NCBI RefSeq assembly: GCF_029537735.1
Contig: NZ_JARPUQ010000002.1
Location: 260,608 to 324,607 of the forward strand
Origin: Robiginitalea aestuariiviva
GTDB taxonomy: Bacteria; Bacteroidota; Bacteroidia; Flavobacteriales; Flavobacteriaceae
Direction of reading: 5' to 3'
Length of the DNA stretch: 64,000 nucleotides
Shown in pieces: positions 40,577-50,270 of the stretch. A program made the translations under genes and the position numbers. The notes beneath the pieces were generated by a model. The model saw only the letters and a program-made list of their open reading frames with translations, was not told where the DNA came from and searched no databases. How positions within the stretch are numbered: the stretch's first letter is position 1; each line of letters begins with the position of its first letter.

Positions 40577-41155
40577 TCAGTCGGGCATAATGGGATACAG
40601 GTGTACGTTGCGGAAACGGATGGTGCCCGTACCCGAAGCCTGCAGGCCTATGCGGCCAGCATGCAGTTCAGGCCTGGGGATCACAGCCGTCAGGGTGTCA
40701 TTCACCCAGACCTTCAGGGAATCGGGGCCCGCGGCTACCCGGTAGGCATTCCAGCGGTTCAGGGTGTGTACCTGTGCCAGCGGGGTTACCCGGGTTACAA
40801 TGGCCCCTGTGCGGTATTCCTGGCGGGGGTGCCGGTCCCAGATGTTGATTTCGTAGCAATCCGTGGCACTGAGCTCGGCCTGCGGGCAATGGATAAAAAT
40901 CCCGCTGTTGATGGTAGCGTCCGGCAGGAATTCGAGTTCCAGCCGGTAATTCCCATAGGGCGCATTGGTCATCACAAAACCCGCGGTGGAGTCCGCCCGG
41001 CCCACCAGGGTCTGGCCTTCAAAGGCCCATTGGGCTTCCCCGTAGGCCTCCCAGTTCTGCAAGGCCGGGTCAAAAAGGGTTTCCGCCTTGCCGGAGCAGC
41101 CCGTCGCCAGGGTACTAATCCATCCCAGCAGGAACAAGGGGAGTAGTTTTCTCAT
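40577..41155 (-). CDS. DUF1080 (3-keto-disaccharide hydrolase-like) lipoprotein
   Basis: The 192-residue lipoprotein (MRKLLPLFLLGWISTLATGC) consists of one concanavalin-like beta-sandwich typical of DUF1080/3-keto-disaccharide hydrolase: LFDPALQNWEAYGEAQWAFEGQTLVG, LELEFLPDATINSGIFI, YEINIWDRHP and a terminal GRIGLQASGTGTIRFRNVHLYP. Some members hydrolyse 3-keto-glycosides, others only bind sugar. The expected Glu/Asp-rich cleft cannot be judged here. It is encoded just upstream of the DUF922-like gene, four bases apart, suggesting one transcript. Confidence 0.85.
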   Translation of the reverse strand: MRKLLPLFLLGWISTLATGCSGKAETLFDPALQNWEAYGEAQWAFEGQTLVGRADSTAGFVMTNAPYGNYRLELEFLPDATINSGIFIHCPQAELSATDCYEINIWDRHPRQEYRTGAIVTRVTPLAQVHTLNRWNAYRVAAGPDSLKVWVNDTLTAVIPRPELHAGRIGLQASGTGTIRFRNVHLYPIMPD

Positions 41156-41205
41156 GGCGGGAAATTACAAAAGGGGCGGGAATTGTAGGTCCGCAATTCG
41201 CACAT

Positions 41206-41706
41206 TTAATCCTGCCGCTCGAAGATGCCCGTAACTTGTAGTGTCTGTTCTACAGGGCCATAGGGAAAAGCAACGTCGAGGGTCACTTCCCACCGGGACT
41301 CCGAAAGGCGTTTGCCGGAAATCACCCCTGAGGTTACGGGGTAACTGTCGTTGCTGGCGCAATAGCAAATTTGGCGGTAATAGGGTTTCAGCGAAGCCAG
41401 GGCCAGACCTCCCGCAGTAAAGGAAGTCAGTTCTGGGTCTATTTCAAAAAGCAGGATTTCCGTAAATCCGGTATCCGCAATATTCGGCTTCGCGGGAATG
41501 CTGTATTCATATCGGAATACGCGCCGGTCTCCAGAGCCCCGGGTGGCGATATACCTGGTGGCAGTATACGGGTCTGCCTGCGGGTCCGGGGGGATCACTA
41601 TGGCATTCTCAAAATACTCCAACGTTGTGGTGGCCCGGGGTTCTTCTTCCGGGGAGGAACAGCTCAGCAGCAGGCATATACCAAGGGAAATCCAGCAGGT
41701 TTTCAT
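41206..41706 (-). CDS. Lipoprotein of unknown function
   Basis: The 166-residue product begins MKTCWISLGICLLLSCSSPEEE (lipobox LLLSC) with an acidic post-Cys stretch. The body contains YIATRGSGDRRVFRYEYSIP and a CYCASNDSYP dicysteine segment. No family was recognised. The start at 41706 is preferred to one 40 codons upstream because it exposes the signal peptide. It is about 50 bases upstream of the DUF1080 gene on the same strand and is divergent from katG. Confidence 0.65.
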   Translation of the reverse strand: MKTCWISLGICLLLSCSSPEEEPRATTTLEYFENAIVIPPDPQADPYTATRYIATRGSGDRRVFRYEYSIPAKPNIADTGFTEILLFEIDPELTSFTAGGLALASLKPYYRQICYCASNDSYPVTSGVISGKRLSESRWEVTLDVAFPYGPVEQTLQVTGIFERQD

Positions 41707-41856
41707 AACGGCTTTTGGTTTAAGATACAAAAGCGCCGTGCCGGTGGCGTGCGGATCCCTGGAAATTCGTTGAACGGTAATGGGGTGCTGATGGGGGTAA
41801 CCCATTGGAGCGGAGGTGATTTTCACGGAAAAACGCTTTTAAATCGCGGCGGTTAT

Positions 41857-41870
41857 CCTTAAATTTAAGG
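41857..41870. promoter_or_regulatory. 14-bp perfect palindrome upstream of katG
   Basis: CCTTAAATTTAAGG is its own reverse complement. It lies between the divergent lipoprotein and katG genes, about 130 bases before the katG start. It could be an operator for either gene; no cognate regulator is known. Confidence 0.4.
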
Positions 41871-41916
41871 TCCTTTCAAAACCGGGGGAAGACCTACCGG
41901 GATTCACTATTTCAGC

Positions 41917-41931
41917 ATAGGTTTTTCCTAT
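41917..41931 (+). promoter_or_regulatory. OxyR-like half site ATAG-N7-CTAT upstream of katG
   Basis: The sequence is ATAG GTTTTTC CTAT, the spacing of an OxyR half site. It is centred about 40 bases upstream of the TATTTTTG box at 41964, next to the -33 position. A second half site at the canonical distance is not well matched. OxyR activates catalase genes in Bacteroides, so the assignment is plausible. Confidence 0.45.
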
Positions 41932-41963
41932 GGAAAATCCATTATCATAAGAAAGTGTAATGT

Positions 41964-41971
41964 TATTTTTG
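41964..41971 (+). promoter_or_regulatory. -7 box of katG
   Basis: TATTTTTG fits TAnnTTTG and lies 31 bases before the katG ATG. No TTG is present at the -33 distance, consistent with an activator-dependent promoter. Confidence 0.5.
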
Positions 41972-41990
41972 GACATCCGAAAACCTGTAA

Positions 41991-44240
<2,250 letters not shown>

Positions 44241-44267
44241 ACCACCCGCTTACCTATAGCTTATGCG

Positions 44268-44298
44268 AAAGCGGCCCGGAAACGGGCCGCTTTTTTTT
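44268..44298 (+). terminator. rho-independent terminator of katG
   Basis: AAAGCGGCCCG (44268-44278) pairs with CGGGCCGCTTT (44283-44293) around a GAAA tetraloop, followed by an eight-T run. Confidence 0.93.
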
Positions 44299-44337
44299 GG
44301 TCCGTACCCTGGTCCAATACCATTGAAGGCATAGAGA

Positions 44338-44353
44338 AAGGGAGTACTCCCTT
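44338..44353. promoter_or_regulatory. 16-bp perfect palindrome upstream of the SPFH gene
   Basis: AAGGGAGTACTCCCTT is self-complementary and centred about 58 bases before the SPFH start. The two-gene unit downstream encodes a ribbon-helix-helix protein, so an autoregulatory operator is a reasonable guess. Confidence 0.4.
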
Positions 44354-44403
44354 GGTCATATCCCGAGAATATCTTATTATTATGATATCAAAATAGTATT
44401 ATT

Positions 44404-45258
44404 ATGAAAAAAGAAATCGACATGAAGCCGCGCAGCGGGTATACCATGCTGCTGGTGCTGTTAGCTGTCATTGCCGGTACGCTGGCTGGGTTGGTAATGC
44501 TGGAGAACCCCTGGTTTCTGCTCGGGGTCATCCTCATAGTGCTCCTGTTGCGGGGCTTCTTTGTGGTGAACCCCAACGGCTCCCGGGTACTGGTGCTCTT
44601 TGGGGCCTATAAGGGCACGGTAAAAGAAAATGGTTTTTTCTGGGCCAACCCCTTCTTCGCACGCCAGGGCATTTCCCTGCGGGCCCGGAATTTTGACAGT
44701 GAACGGGTCAAGGTGAACGACAAGATTGGCAACCCCATCATGATTAACGTGATCCTGGTCTGGCAGGTGGCAGACACCTATAAATCTGCCTTTGAGGTAG
44801 ATAATTATGTGGAATTTGTCCGGGTGCAGACCGATGCGGCGGTCCGTAAACTTGCGGGTTCCTATCCCTACGATAATTTTGAGGACGAAGAATCCGAGCT
44901 CACGCTCCGTTCCGGGATGGACGAGGTGAACGAGGCCCTGGAGGTGGAAATCACCGAGCGCCTGGCCATTGCAGGGATCCGCGTAATCGAGGCCCGGATC
45001 GGGTACCTGGCCTATGCCCCGGAGATTGCCAATGCCATGCTGAAGCGGCAGCAGGCCGTAGCCATTGTGGCCGCCCGCAAAAAGATTGTGGAGGGTGCCG
45101 TGGGGATGGTGGAAGACGCCCTGGAGCAGCTCAGCCGGGACCAGATCATCGAATTTGACGAAGATAAAAAGGCCTCTATGGTCAGTAACCTTATGGTGGT
45201 CCTCTGCGGGGACAAAGAAGCCGTACCTGTGGTGAACGCCGGGACGCTTAACGCCTGA
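44404..45258 (+). CDS. SPFH/band-7 domain membrane protein
   Basis: The 284-residue protein has two N-terminal transmembrane segments (about residues 13-30 and 36-52). An SPFH domain follows (FFVVNPNGSRVLVLFGAYKGTV ... ISLRARNFDSERVKVNDKIGNPIMINVILVWQVAD), and then an alpha-helical segment with KRQQAVAIVAARKKIVEGAVG. This is the flotillin/QmcA-like scaffold family found in membrane microdomains. It is followed after three bases by a 56-residue ribbon-helix-helix gene, a pairing I recall from other Bacteroidota. The region before it contains TATTATTATGA repeated at the start. Confidence 0.88.
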   Translation: MKKEIDMKPRSGYTMLLVLLAVIAGTLAGLVMLENPWFLLGVILIVLLLRGFFVVNPNGSRVLVLFGAYKGTVKENGFFWANPFFARQGISLRARNFDSERVKVNDKIGNPIMINVILVWQVADTYKSAFEVDNYVEFVRVQTDAAVRKLAGSYPYDNFEDEESELTLRSGMDEVNEALEVEITERLAIAGIRVIEARIGYLAYAPEIANAMLKRQQAVAIVAARKKIVEGAVGMVEDALEQLSRDQIIEFDEDKKASMVSNLMVVLCGDKEAVPVVNAGTLNA

Positions 45259-45261
45259 TTT

Positions 45262-45432
45262 GTGAGCAAGCGAAAGTCATTTGTATTGCGGCTGGACCCG
45301 GAACTCTACAAGGCCGTCCAGAAATGGGCGGATGACGAGTTCCGCAGCGTTAACGGGCAACTGGAGTGGATGATCCATAAAGGCCTTAAAGATGCCCGTC
45401 GGTTGCCCAAAAAAGGGAAGGACCGGGAATAA
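45262..45432 (+). CDS. Arc-like ribbon-helix-helix protein (56 aa)
   Basis: A GTG start three bases after the SPFH stop opens a 56-codon frame: VSKRKSFVLRLDPELYKAV, then QKWADDEFRSVNGQLEWMI and HKGLKDARRLPKKGKDRE. The KSFVLRLDPELYKAV strand-helix and the SVNGQLEWMIHKGL second helix match Arc-family ribbon-helix-helix DNA-binding proteins. The position is typical of an Arc-like gene following an SPFH gene. It may repress its own operon or have a non-DNA partner role with the SPFH protein. The GTG is the only start that gives the complete first strand. Confidence 0.85.
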   Translation: MSKRKSFVLRLDPELYKAVQKWADDEFRSVNGQLEWMIHKGLKDARRLPKKGKDRE

Positions 45433-45443
45433 GTTCCCGGTCC
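45420..45443 (-). terminator. Bidirectional hairpin between convergent genes
   Basis: GGACCGGGAA (45420-45429) pairs with TTCCCGGTCC (45434-45443) around TAAG, which includes the RHH stop codon. On the minus strand it is followed by TTCCCTTTTTT, a passable U tract for the GNAT-nitrilase transcript. On the plus strand there is no T run. Confidence 0.55.
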
Positions 45444-45465
45444 AACGTCTATATGGCGGTACGCA

Positions 45466-46995
45466 TTAGCTTTTGCGCCGGAGTTCAAACACATCGGTGC
45501 GCCGGTCCTTGAGGTTGCGCACAGCTCCGAATTCGTGTAATTCCCGCAACAGGTCAATGTCCAGGTCGGCAATCAGGATCATTTCGGTATTGGGGGTGGC
45601 TTCGGCTTTGATCCCGTTTAAGGGGAAGGAAAAATCGCAGGGGGTAAAAACAGCCGACTGGGCAAACTGAATGTCCATATTGTGCACCTTGGGCAGGTTG
45701 CCCACACTGCCCGTGATGGCCACGTAGCACTCGTTTTCGATGGCACGCGCCCGGGCGCAGTTGCGTACCCGGGAATACCCATTCTGGGTATCCGTCAGGA
45801 AGGGGACAAACAGGATGTCCATCCCCTGGTCCGCCAGCAGGCGGCTCAGCTCCGGGAATTCGCTGTCGTAGCATACCAGCACGCCTATCTTCCCGCAGTC
45901 GGTGTCAAAAACTTTTAATTCGGAACCGCCCTGCATCCCCCAGACCTTGGCTTCATCCGGGGTCACATGTAGTTTCTCGTACCGTTCTACGGTGCCGTCC
46001 CGTTTACAGAGGTACCCTACATTGAAGAGGATGCCGTCCCGCACCTCCGGCATGCTACCGGTAATGATATTGATGTTGTAGGAAATGGCCAGCCCGGAAA
46101 ACCGGGTCACGATTTCCGCTGTATGTCCGGCCAGTTCCCGGATGGCCTCGGGTTCGGAGAGGTGGTTGTTCTTGGCCATAAGGGGGGCATTGAAGAACTC
46201 CGGGAAAACGGCAAAGTCAGAACGGTAACCGGAAACCGCATCCACAAAATATTCCGCCTGCTGCATCAGGTCTTCCACCTGGTCGTAGGGGCGCATCTGC
46301 CACTGGATCAGCCCCAGGCGGATCACCTTCTTGCGCGTGGCGGCCTTCGTGACGGGTTTTTCGTAATAAATGTTGTTCCACTCCATTAGCACAGCGTATT
46401 CGTTCGAGGCCGTGTCGCCTTCCAGGTATCCTTTTAAGATCCGCATGGGGTGAAAATCGTTGGAGAGCTGAAAGTTCAGGACGGGGTCGTGGATGGCCTT
46501 CTGCCGCACCTTCCCGATGTATTCTTTGGGGCTCATCTGATCCGCATATTTGTGGTAGTTGGGGATGCGCCCCCCAAAGACGATGCCTTTCAGGTTCTGT
46601 TTTTCGCAGAGTTCCTTCCTGTAGTCGTACAGGCGGCGCCCCAGGCGCAGGCCGCGGAAATCGGGTTTAATAAAGACATCAATACCATAGAGGATGTCCC
46701 CCTGGTCGGTATGGGTGTTGAAGGTATAGTCGCCGGTAATGTCCCGGTAGGTATGCCTTTCCTCGATGAGGTCTTCGGGTACCAGGATGGACAGGGCACA
46801 ACCCGCCAGTTCCCCGTTAATGCGGATCACCACCTGCCCCTCCGGATACTTCTCGATCAGCGCCCGCACATGGGGTTCCCTCCAGTAGGCATCCGGCATG
46901 GACGGATAGGCCGAAACCATGGCAGCTTGCAAATCCTGGTAGTCTTCCAGGGAGAGGTAGGTGAGTTCTATCTTGTCTATATCGCGTAATTCCAT
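45466..46995 (-). CDS. GNAT acetyltransferase-carbon-nitrogen hydrolase fusion
   Basis: The 509-residue protein joins an N-terminal GNAT domain (about residues 1-200; VVIRINGELAGCALSI, PDFRGLRLGRRLYDYRKELCE acetyl-CoA loop) to a nitrilase-superfamily amidase (about 225-495). The catalytic triad is Glu266 (AVFPEFFNAP), Lys341 (YEKLHVTPDE) and Cys375 (VLVCYDSEFPE). Fused GNAT-CN hydrolases are a known Bacteroidota family of unproven substrate. The start at 46995 (MELRDIDKIEL) is preferred to one ten codons upstream that adds unrelated residues. It stands alone between convergent and divergent genes. Confidence 0.92.
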   Translation of the reverse strand: MELRDIDKIELTYLSLEDYQDLQAAMVSAYPSMPDAYWREPHVRALIEKYPEGQVVIRINGELAGCALSILVPEDLIEERHTYRDITGDYTFNTHTDQGDILYGIDVFIKPDFRGLRLGRRLYDYRKELCEKQNLKGIVFGGRIPNYHKYADQMSPKEYIGKVRQKAIHDPVLNFQLSNDFHPMRILKGYLEGDTASNEYAVLMEWNNIYYEKPVTKAATRKKVIRLGLIQWQMRPYDQVEDLMQQAEYFVDAVSGYRSDFAVFPEFFNAPLMAKNNHLSEPEAIRELAGHTAEIVTRFSGLAISYNINIITGSMPEVRDGILFNVGYLCKRDGTVERYEKLHVTPDEAKVWGMQGGSELKVFDTDCGKIGVLVCYDSEFPELSRLLADQGMDILFVPFLTDTQNGYSRVRNCARARAIENECYVAITGSVGNLPKVHNMDIQFAQSAVFTPCDFSFPLNGIKAEATPNTEMILIADLDIDLLRELHEFGAVRNLKDRRTDVFELRRKS

Positions 46996-47151
46996 ACCTG
47001 GTATATTCTGGCCTTTGCAGGCCATTTCCCCAAAGGTAAGGCCTAAAACGGGTTGGCTCCAAGTATGGGAAATGCTGCTATCCCTTTCGCCTTCGGAGGC
47101 ATCAGATCCGCCATTTTACGTACCTTTTCCCAAATCCTTATCCCTTCAGAC

Positions 47152-47682
47152 ATGAAAACGTATTTCGCTATCCTGCTCCTGCTACTAATAGCGCCCGGGG
47201 TATTCGCCCAGGAAGAACCCAAAACAGACTTTACCCGCATGTACCTCCCGGTCTGGGAGGAAGCGCGCGAACACTGCCTGGCTGTGGCCCGTGCCATGCC
47301 GGAAGACTTATACAGTTATAAACCCACCGAGGTGAGCAAGACCTTTGGGGAACAGATGGTGCACATTGCCCATACCGTGGTGCTGCTCACCCAGCGCTAT
47401 GTGCAGGGCATGGAAGTGGTGCCCAACACCCCGGACGCCTCCACCATGACCAAGGCGGAAATCCTTGCGCTCCTGGAGGAAGGATTCGACTATGTAACCG
47501 GGGTGATCCACACGGTAGAACAGGACCAACTGGACCAGACCTGCGTCATGTACCACAGCGGGAATACCGTAAGCCGGGCCTTTGCGTTTTTCTACGTGCA
47601 GGACCATATGGCCAACCACCGCTCCAAGGCCAATTTGTACGTCCGGATGAACGGAATAGACCCACCGGAGTATACCTGGTAG
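47152..47682 (+). CDS. Secreted DinB-superfamily protein
   Basis: The 176-residue product has a signal peptide (MKTYFAILLLLLIAPGVFAQ) and a DinB four-helix bundle. His residues expected for a metal site occur in GEQMVHIAHTVVLL and in the C-terminal QDHMANHRSKANLYVRMNGIDPP, the strongest DinB signature. DinB/YfiT-like proteins include metal-dependent thiol transferases; the export signal suggests a periplasmic role. The start was placed at the signal peptide rather than at an upstream ATG (47053). Confidence 0.85.
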   Translation: MKTYFAILLLLLIAPGVFAQEEPKTDFTRMYLPVWEEAREHCLAVARAMPEDLYSYKPTEVSKTFGEQMVHIAHTVVLLTQRYVQGMEVVPNTPDASTMTKAEILALLEEGFDYVTGVIHTVEQDQLDQTCVMYHSGNTVSRAFAFFYVQDHMANHRSKANLYVRMNGIDPPEYTW

Positions 47683-47718
47683 GGTCGGTGGTTGAAATGT
47701 ACGGCCTCCGGGAGCTGC

Positions 47719-48165
47719 TTACCCTTTCGCCTGACCTTCTGCGTAGGCCTTTAGGCGCTGGTTCAGAAAGTACTCCCACCCGCCCCGGCAGCTTTCAGGT
47801 TTGAATTCCGGGATGTCCTGCGGAAAGGATTCCAGCCCTGAATTCCGCACCACAACCCGCGTATGTGTGCCTGCGGGCAAGAGTTCAAAAGTCACCTCCC
47901 CCCATCCGGGAATGTCTTTGTAAGTCCACTCCACAGATATCTGTTGCCCCGGCACCACCGTCCTTACCCGCCAAAAGGCATGGAAGTCCCGGCTTGAAGC
48001 GGGCATGACAAAATTTGTTTCAAATCCGACTTCCGCTTTGAAGTCGGGCATTTGTTCAAAAAACCACTGTTTCATGTGGATGGGATCTGTGAGCATGTCC
48101 CACACCTGTTGGGGTGGGCATGGTAGGACTTGGGAGACTTCAATGGGCGGGACATAGGACATCAT
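47719..48165 (-). CDS. SRPBCC (AHSA1-like) domain protein
   Basis: The 148-residue protein is a single START-like hydrophobic-pocket domain: VSQVLPCPPQQVWDMLTDPIHMKQWFF at the N-terminus, ISVEWTYKDIPGWGEVTFELLP and THTRVVVRNSGLESF in the middle, and GGWEYFLNQRLKAYAEG at the C-terminus. This is the AHSA1/SRPBCC arrangement of polyketide-cyclase-like proteins. No specific ligand can be predicted. MM start codons at 48165/48162 are equivalent. Confidence 0.88.
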   Translation of the reverse strand: MMSYVPPIEVSQVLPCPPQQVWDMLTDPIHMKQWFFEQMPDFKAEVGFETNFVMPASSRDFHAFWRVRTVVPGQQISVEWTYKDIPGWGEVTFELLPAGTHTRVVVRNSGLESFPQDIPEFKPESCRGGWEYFLNQRLKAYAEGQAKG

Positions 48166-48331
48166 TTACACGTTTTGGGGTTCCTTGCCAGGCTTGGGTA
48201 ATCACAACTGCATGGGGTAGGTGCATCTTTGCATCCTTAAGGTAAGTGTTTTTGGGAAGGAAGGTGCAAAAATCGGTATTTGTATCCCGGGCCTTTGATA
48301 GTCTTGTGATGGTTTTAGGCCATCGCTACGA

Positions 48332-49120
48332 CTAGTCCGTCCAGAAATGACCCACCGCGTAAGTGCGGGCCTGTCCGCGTAACAAGACCCGTTTACCCAG
48401 GTTCTGGCAGTGCAAGGTACCCCCGCGGGCCGAGACTTGCCGGGCCAGCAGAAAATCTTTTCCCAATTCCCGGGCCCAGAAGGGTACCAGGGAACAATGG
48501 GCGGATCCGGTTACCGGGTCCTCCAGGATGCTGGCCTGGGGGGTAAAAAACCGGGATACAAAATCGCAGGAATCGCCCGGGGCGGTTACGGCCACGCCCC
48601 CGGGATCCAGATTAATCCGGTCCAGGATACTCCGGTCTACGGCAAGGTCCCGGACGTGTTGCTCATTCGGGTAGACCAGTACGTAATCCCGGGCTTTAAA
48701 GGTGCGCAGGGGTGGGAGGCTCAGGGCTGCGGCAATGGGCTGCGGCAAATTGGCGGGTACAGGCATACGGGAAGGGAAATCCAGGGTATATCCGTCCGGG
48801 CCTGTGGTTACCTGTAATTCTCCGCTGGCCGTATAGAAGGTCAGCACCTCCCGGGGGTCATGCAGGATGGTTTTCAGGGCATGGGCCGCTGCCAGGGTGG
48901 CGTGGCCACATAAATCCATTTCGATCTCCGGGGTGAACCACCGCAGGCGGTAGCCATCTCTTTCCATAACCAGGAAGGCCGTTTCCGCCACCGCGTTTTC
49001 CCGGGCCAGTTGCAACAGGAGTGCATCCGGCAGCCACGTTTCCAGCGGGACCACACAGGCGGGGTTCCCTGCAAAAAGCCGGTCCGTAAAGGCATCGATC
49101 TGGTAAACGGGCAGTTTCAT
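48332..49120 (-). CDS. PhzF-family isomerase
   Basis: The 262-residue protein matches the PhzF/YddE family, with a diaminopimelate-epimerase-like fold of two halves: MKLPVYQIDAFTDRLFAGNPACVV, catalytic Glu46 in NAVAETAFLV, and EIDLCGHATLAAAH, here EMDLCGHATLAAAH. Further downstream are DSCDFVSRFFTPQASILEDPVTGSAHCSL and ARGGTLHCQNLG. Members isomerise small metabolites, and nothing else of phenazine synthesis is nearby. The start at 49120 matches the family; the track-length start adds seven residues. Confidence 0.92.
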   Translation of the reverse strand: MKLPVYQIDAFTDRLFAGNPACVVPLETWLPDALLLQLARENAVAETAFLVMERDGYRLRWFTPEIEMDLCGHATLAAAHALKTILHDPREVLTFYTASGELQVTTGPDGYTLDFPSRMPVPANLPQPIAAALSLPPLRTFKARDYVLVYPNEQHVRDLAVDRSILDRINLDPGGVAVTAPGDSCDFVSRFFTPQASILEDPVTGSAHCSLVPFWARELGKDFLLARQVSARGGTLHCQNLGKRVLLRGQARTYAVGHFWTD

Positions 49121-49221
49121 GCAGTTTTGGATGGCAGCCATTTGAGGCCTGGCATGTTAAAGGTAGCCATTCCGGGGGTGGCTGCAAGGCTTTTGCAGCG
49201 GTTGCGGGTATCTTGGTGACT

Positions 49222-49252
49222 GGGGGTGGGGGGGAGCCCCCCCAAAAAAAAA
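49222..49252. other. Homopolymer block G5-T-G7-AG-C7-A9
   Basis: On the plus strand GGGGG T GGGGGGG AG CCCCCCC AAAAAAAAA occurs in the gap between the transaminase and phzF-like genes. The G7/C7 arms are complementary with a two-base centre. It is not a canonical terminator on either strand. Such runs are prone to slippage and to assembly error. Confidence 0.7.
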
Positions 49253-49326
49253 GCGAAGACATGCACTTAAAGGCAGGCCGTGCAAACAGCTAAAACCCGG
49301 GAGCCCGTGGTTAAAATGCCTTGTCT

Positions 49327-50175
49327 TTACCCTTGCTTCAGGCCCAGAAAGGCCTCCTGCAAGCGTTGGGTTACCGGCCCGGCGGCCGCTGTATTGAAAA
49401 CATGCTTGTCCAGGCGGCCAATGGCCGTTACCTGCGTACTGGTCCCGGTCAGGAAGGCTTCGTCCATATGAGGGATGTCCGCAGCGGCAATGCCTTCCAG
49501 GCGTACGGGGATCTGAAGTTTTTCGCAGCACTCCAGCACCACCTGCCGGGTAATCCCGTCCAGGATGTACCGGTCTGCCGGATGGGTGTAAACCACCCCA
49601 TCCTTCACAAAGAAGACATTGCAATGGGAGGCTTCCGTAACTACCCCTTCCCGCACCAGGACGGTTTCGTAACACCCGTTTTCCACGGCGTTCTGGTTGG
49701 CCATCACATTACCCAGCAAGGAAGTCATTTTAATGTCGCAGCGCGTCCAGCGAAAGTCTTCCATGGTAACGGCCTCCACGGGTTTGCCGGGGATGTCCGG
49801 CAGGGTTTTGGCCCAGGCGTACATCAGGACGGTGGGTTCCAACCCTCCCGGGAAGGCGTGTTGTCTGGGGGCTACCCCCCGGGTTACCTGTATGTACAAC
49901 ATGCTGTCTTTGTCCTCCAGGCCGGAGGCCTGTAACAGGGCAGGGACTTGTTGCTCCAGGGCCTCTACGTCCAGGCGGATCCCGATTTTCTTCAGGCAGG
50001 TGCGCAGCCGGTCCCAGTGAGCCGGCCCGTAAAAGAACTTCCCGCCAATGCGGGCCATCACCTCATAGATGCCGTCCCCGAAGATAAAACCGCGGTCAAA
50101 GACTGAAATGCGGGCCTTTTCGGCTTCCAGGATTTCTCCATTCAGGAATACGACTTTGGGATAGGTGGCTGCCAT
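49327..50175 (-). CDS. Class IV aminotransferase, D-amino-acid transaminase-like
   Basis: The 282-residue PLP enzyme has RGFIFGDGIYEVM near residue 28, the YIQVTRGVAPRQHAFP motif characteristic of D-amino-acid transaminases rather than branched-chain enzymes, the Schiff-base Lys149 (CDIKMTSLLGNVMANQ) and Glu in VTEASHCNVFFV. D-alanine/D-glutamate interconversion for peptidoglycan is the usual role; some homologues act as aminodeoxychorismate lyases. The start MAATYPKVV (50175) is preferred over one four codons upstream. Confidence 0.88.
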   Translation of the reverse strand: MAATYPKVVFLNGEILEAEKARISVFDRGFIFGDGIYEVMARIGGKFFYGPAHWDRLRTCLKKIGIRLDVEALEQQVPALLQASGLEDKDSMLYIQVTRGVAPRQHAFPGGLEPTVLMYAWAKTLPDIPGKPVEAVTMEDFRWTRCDIKMTSLLGNVMANQNAVENGCYETVLVREGVVTEASHCNVFFVKDGVVYTHPADRYILDGITRQVVLECCEKLQIPVRLEGIAAADIPHMDEAFLTGTSTQVTAIGRLDKHVFNTAAAGPVTQRLQEAFLGLKQG

Positions 50176-50270
50176 GGGAGGGATCATTTAACGGCCCTGA
50201 AGATACGCCGGAAATCTTAGAATACAGGCCTCAATTGGGGGCGCAGGCGTTAGGTTACCTTGAGAAAATT

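Noticed and set aside
48332-49120. Phenazine biosynthesis locus
   Set aside because: Only a PhzF-family protein is present; no other phz gene is in the window, and the family is widespread with other roles.
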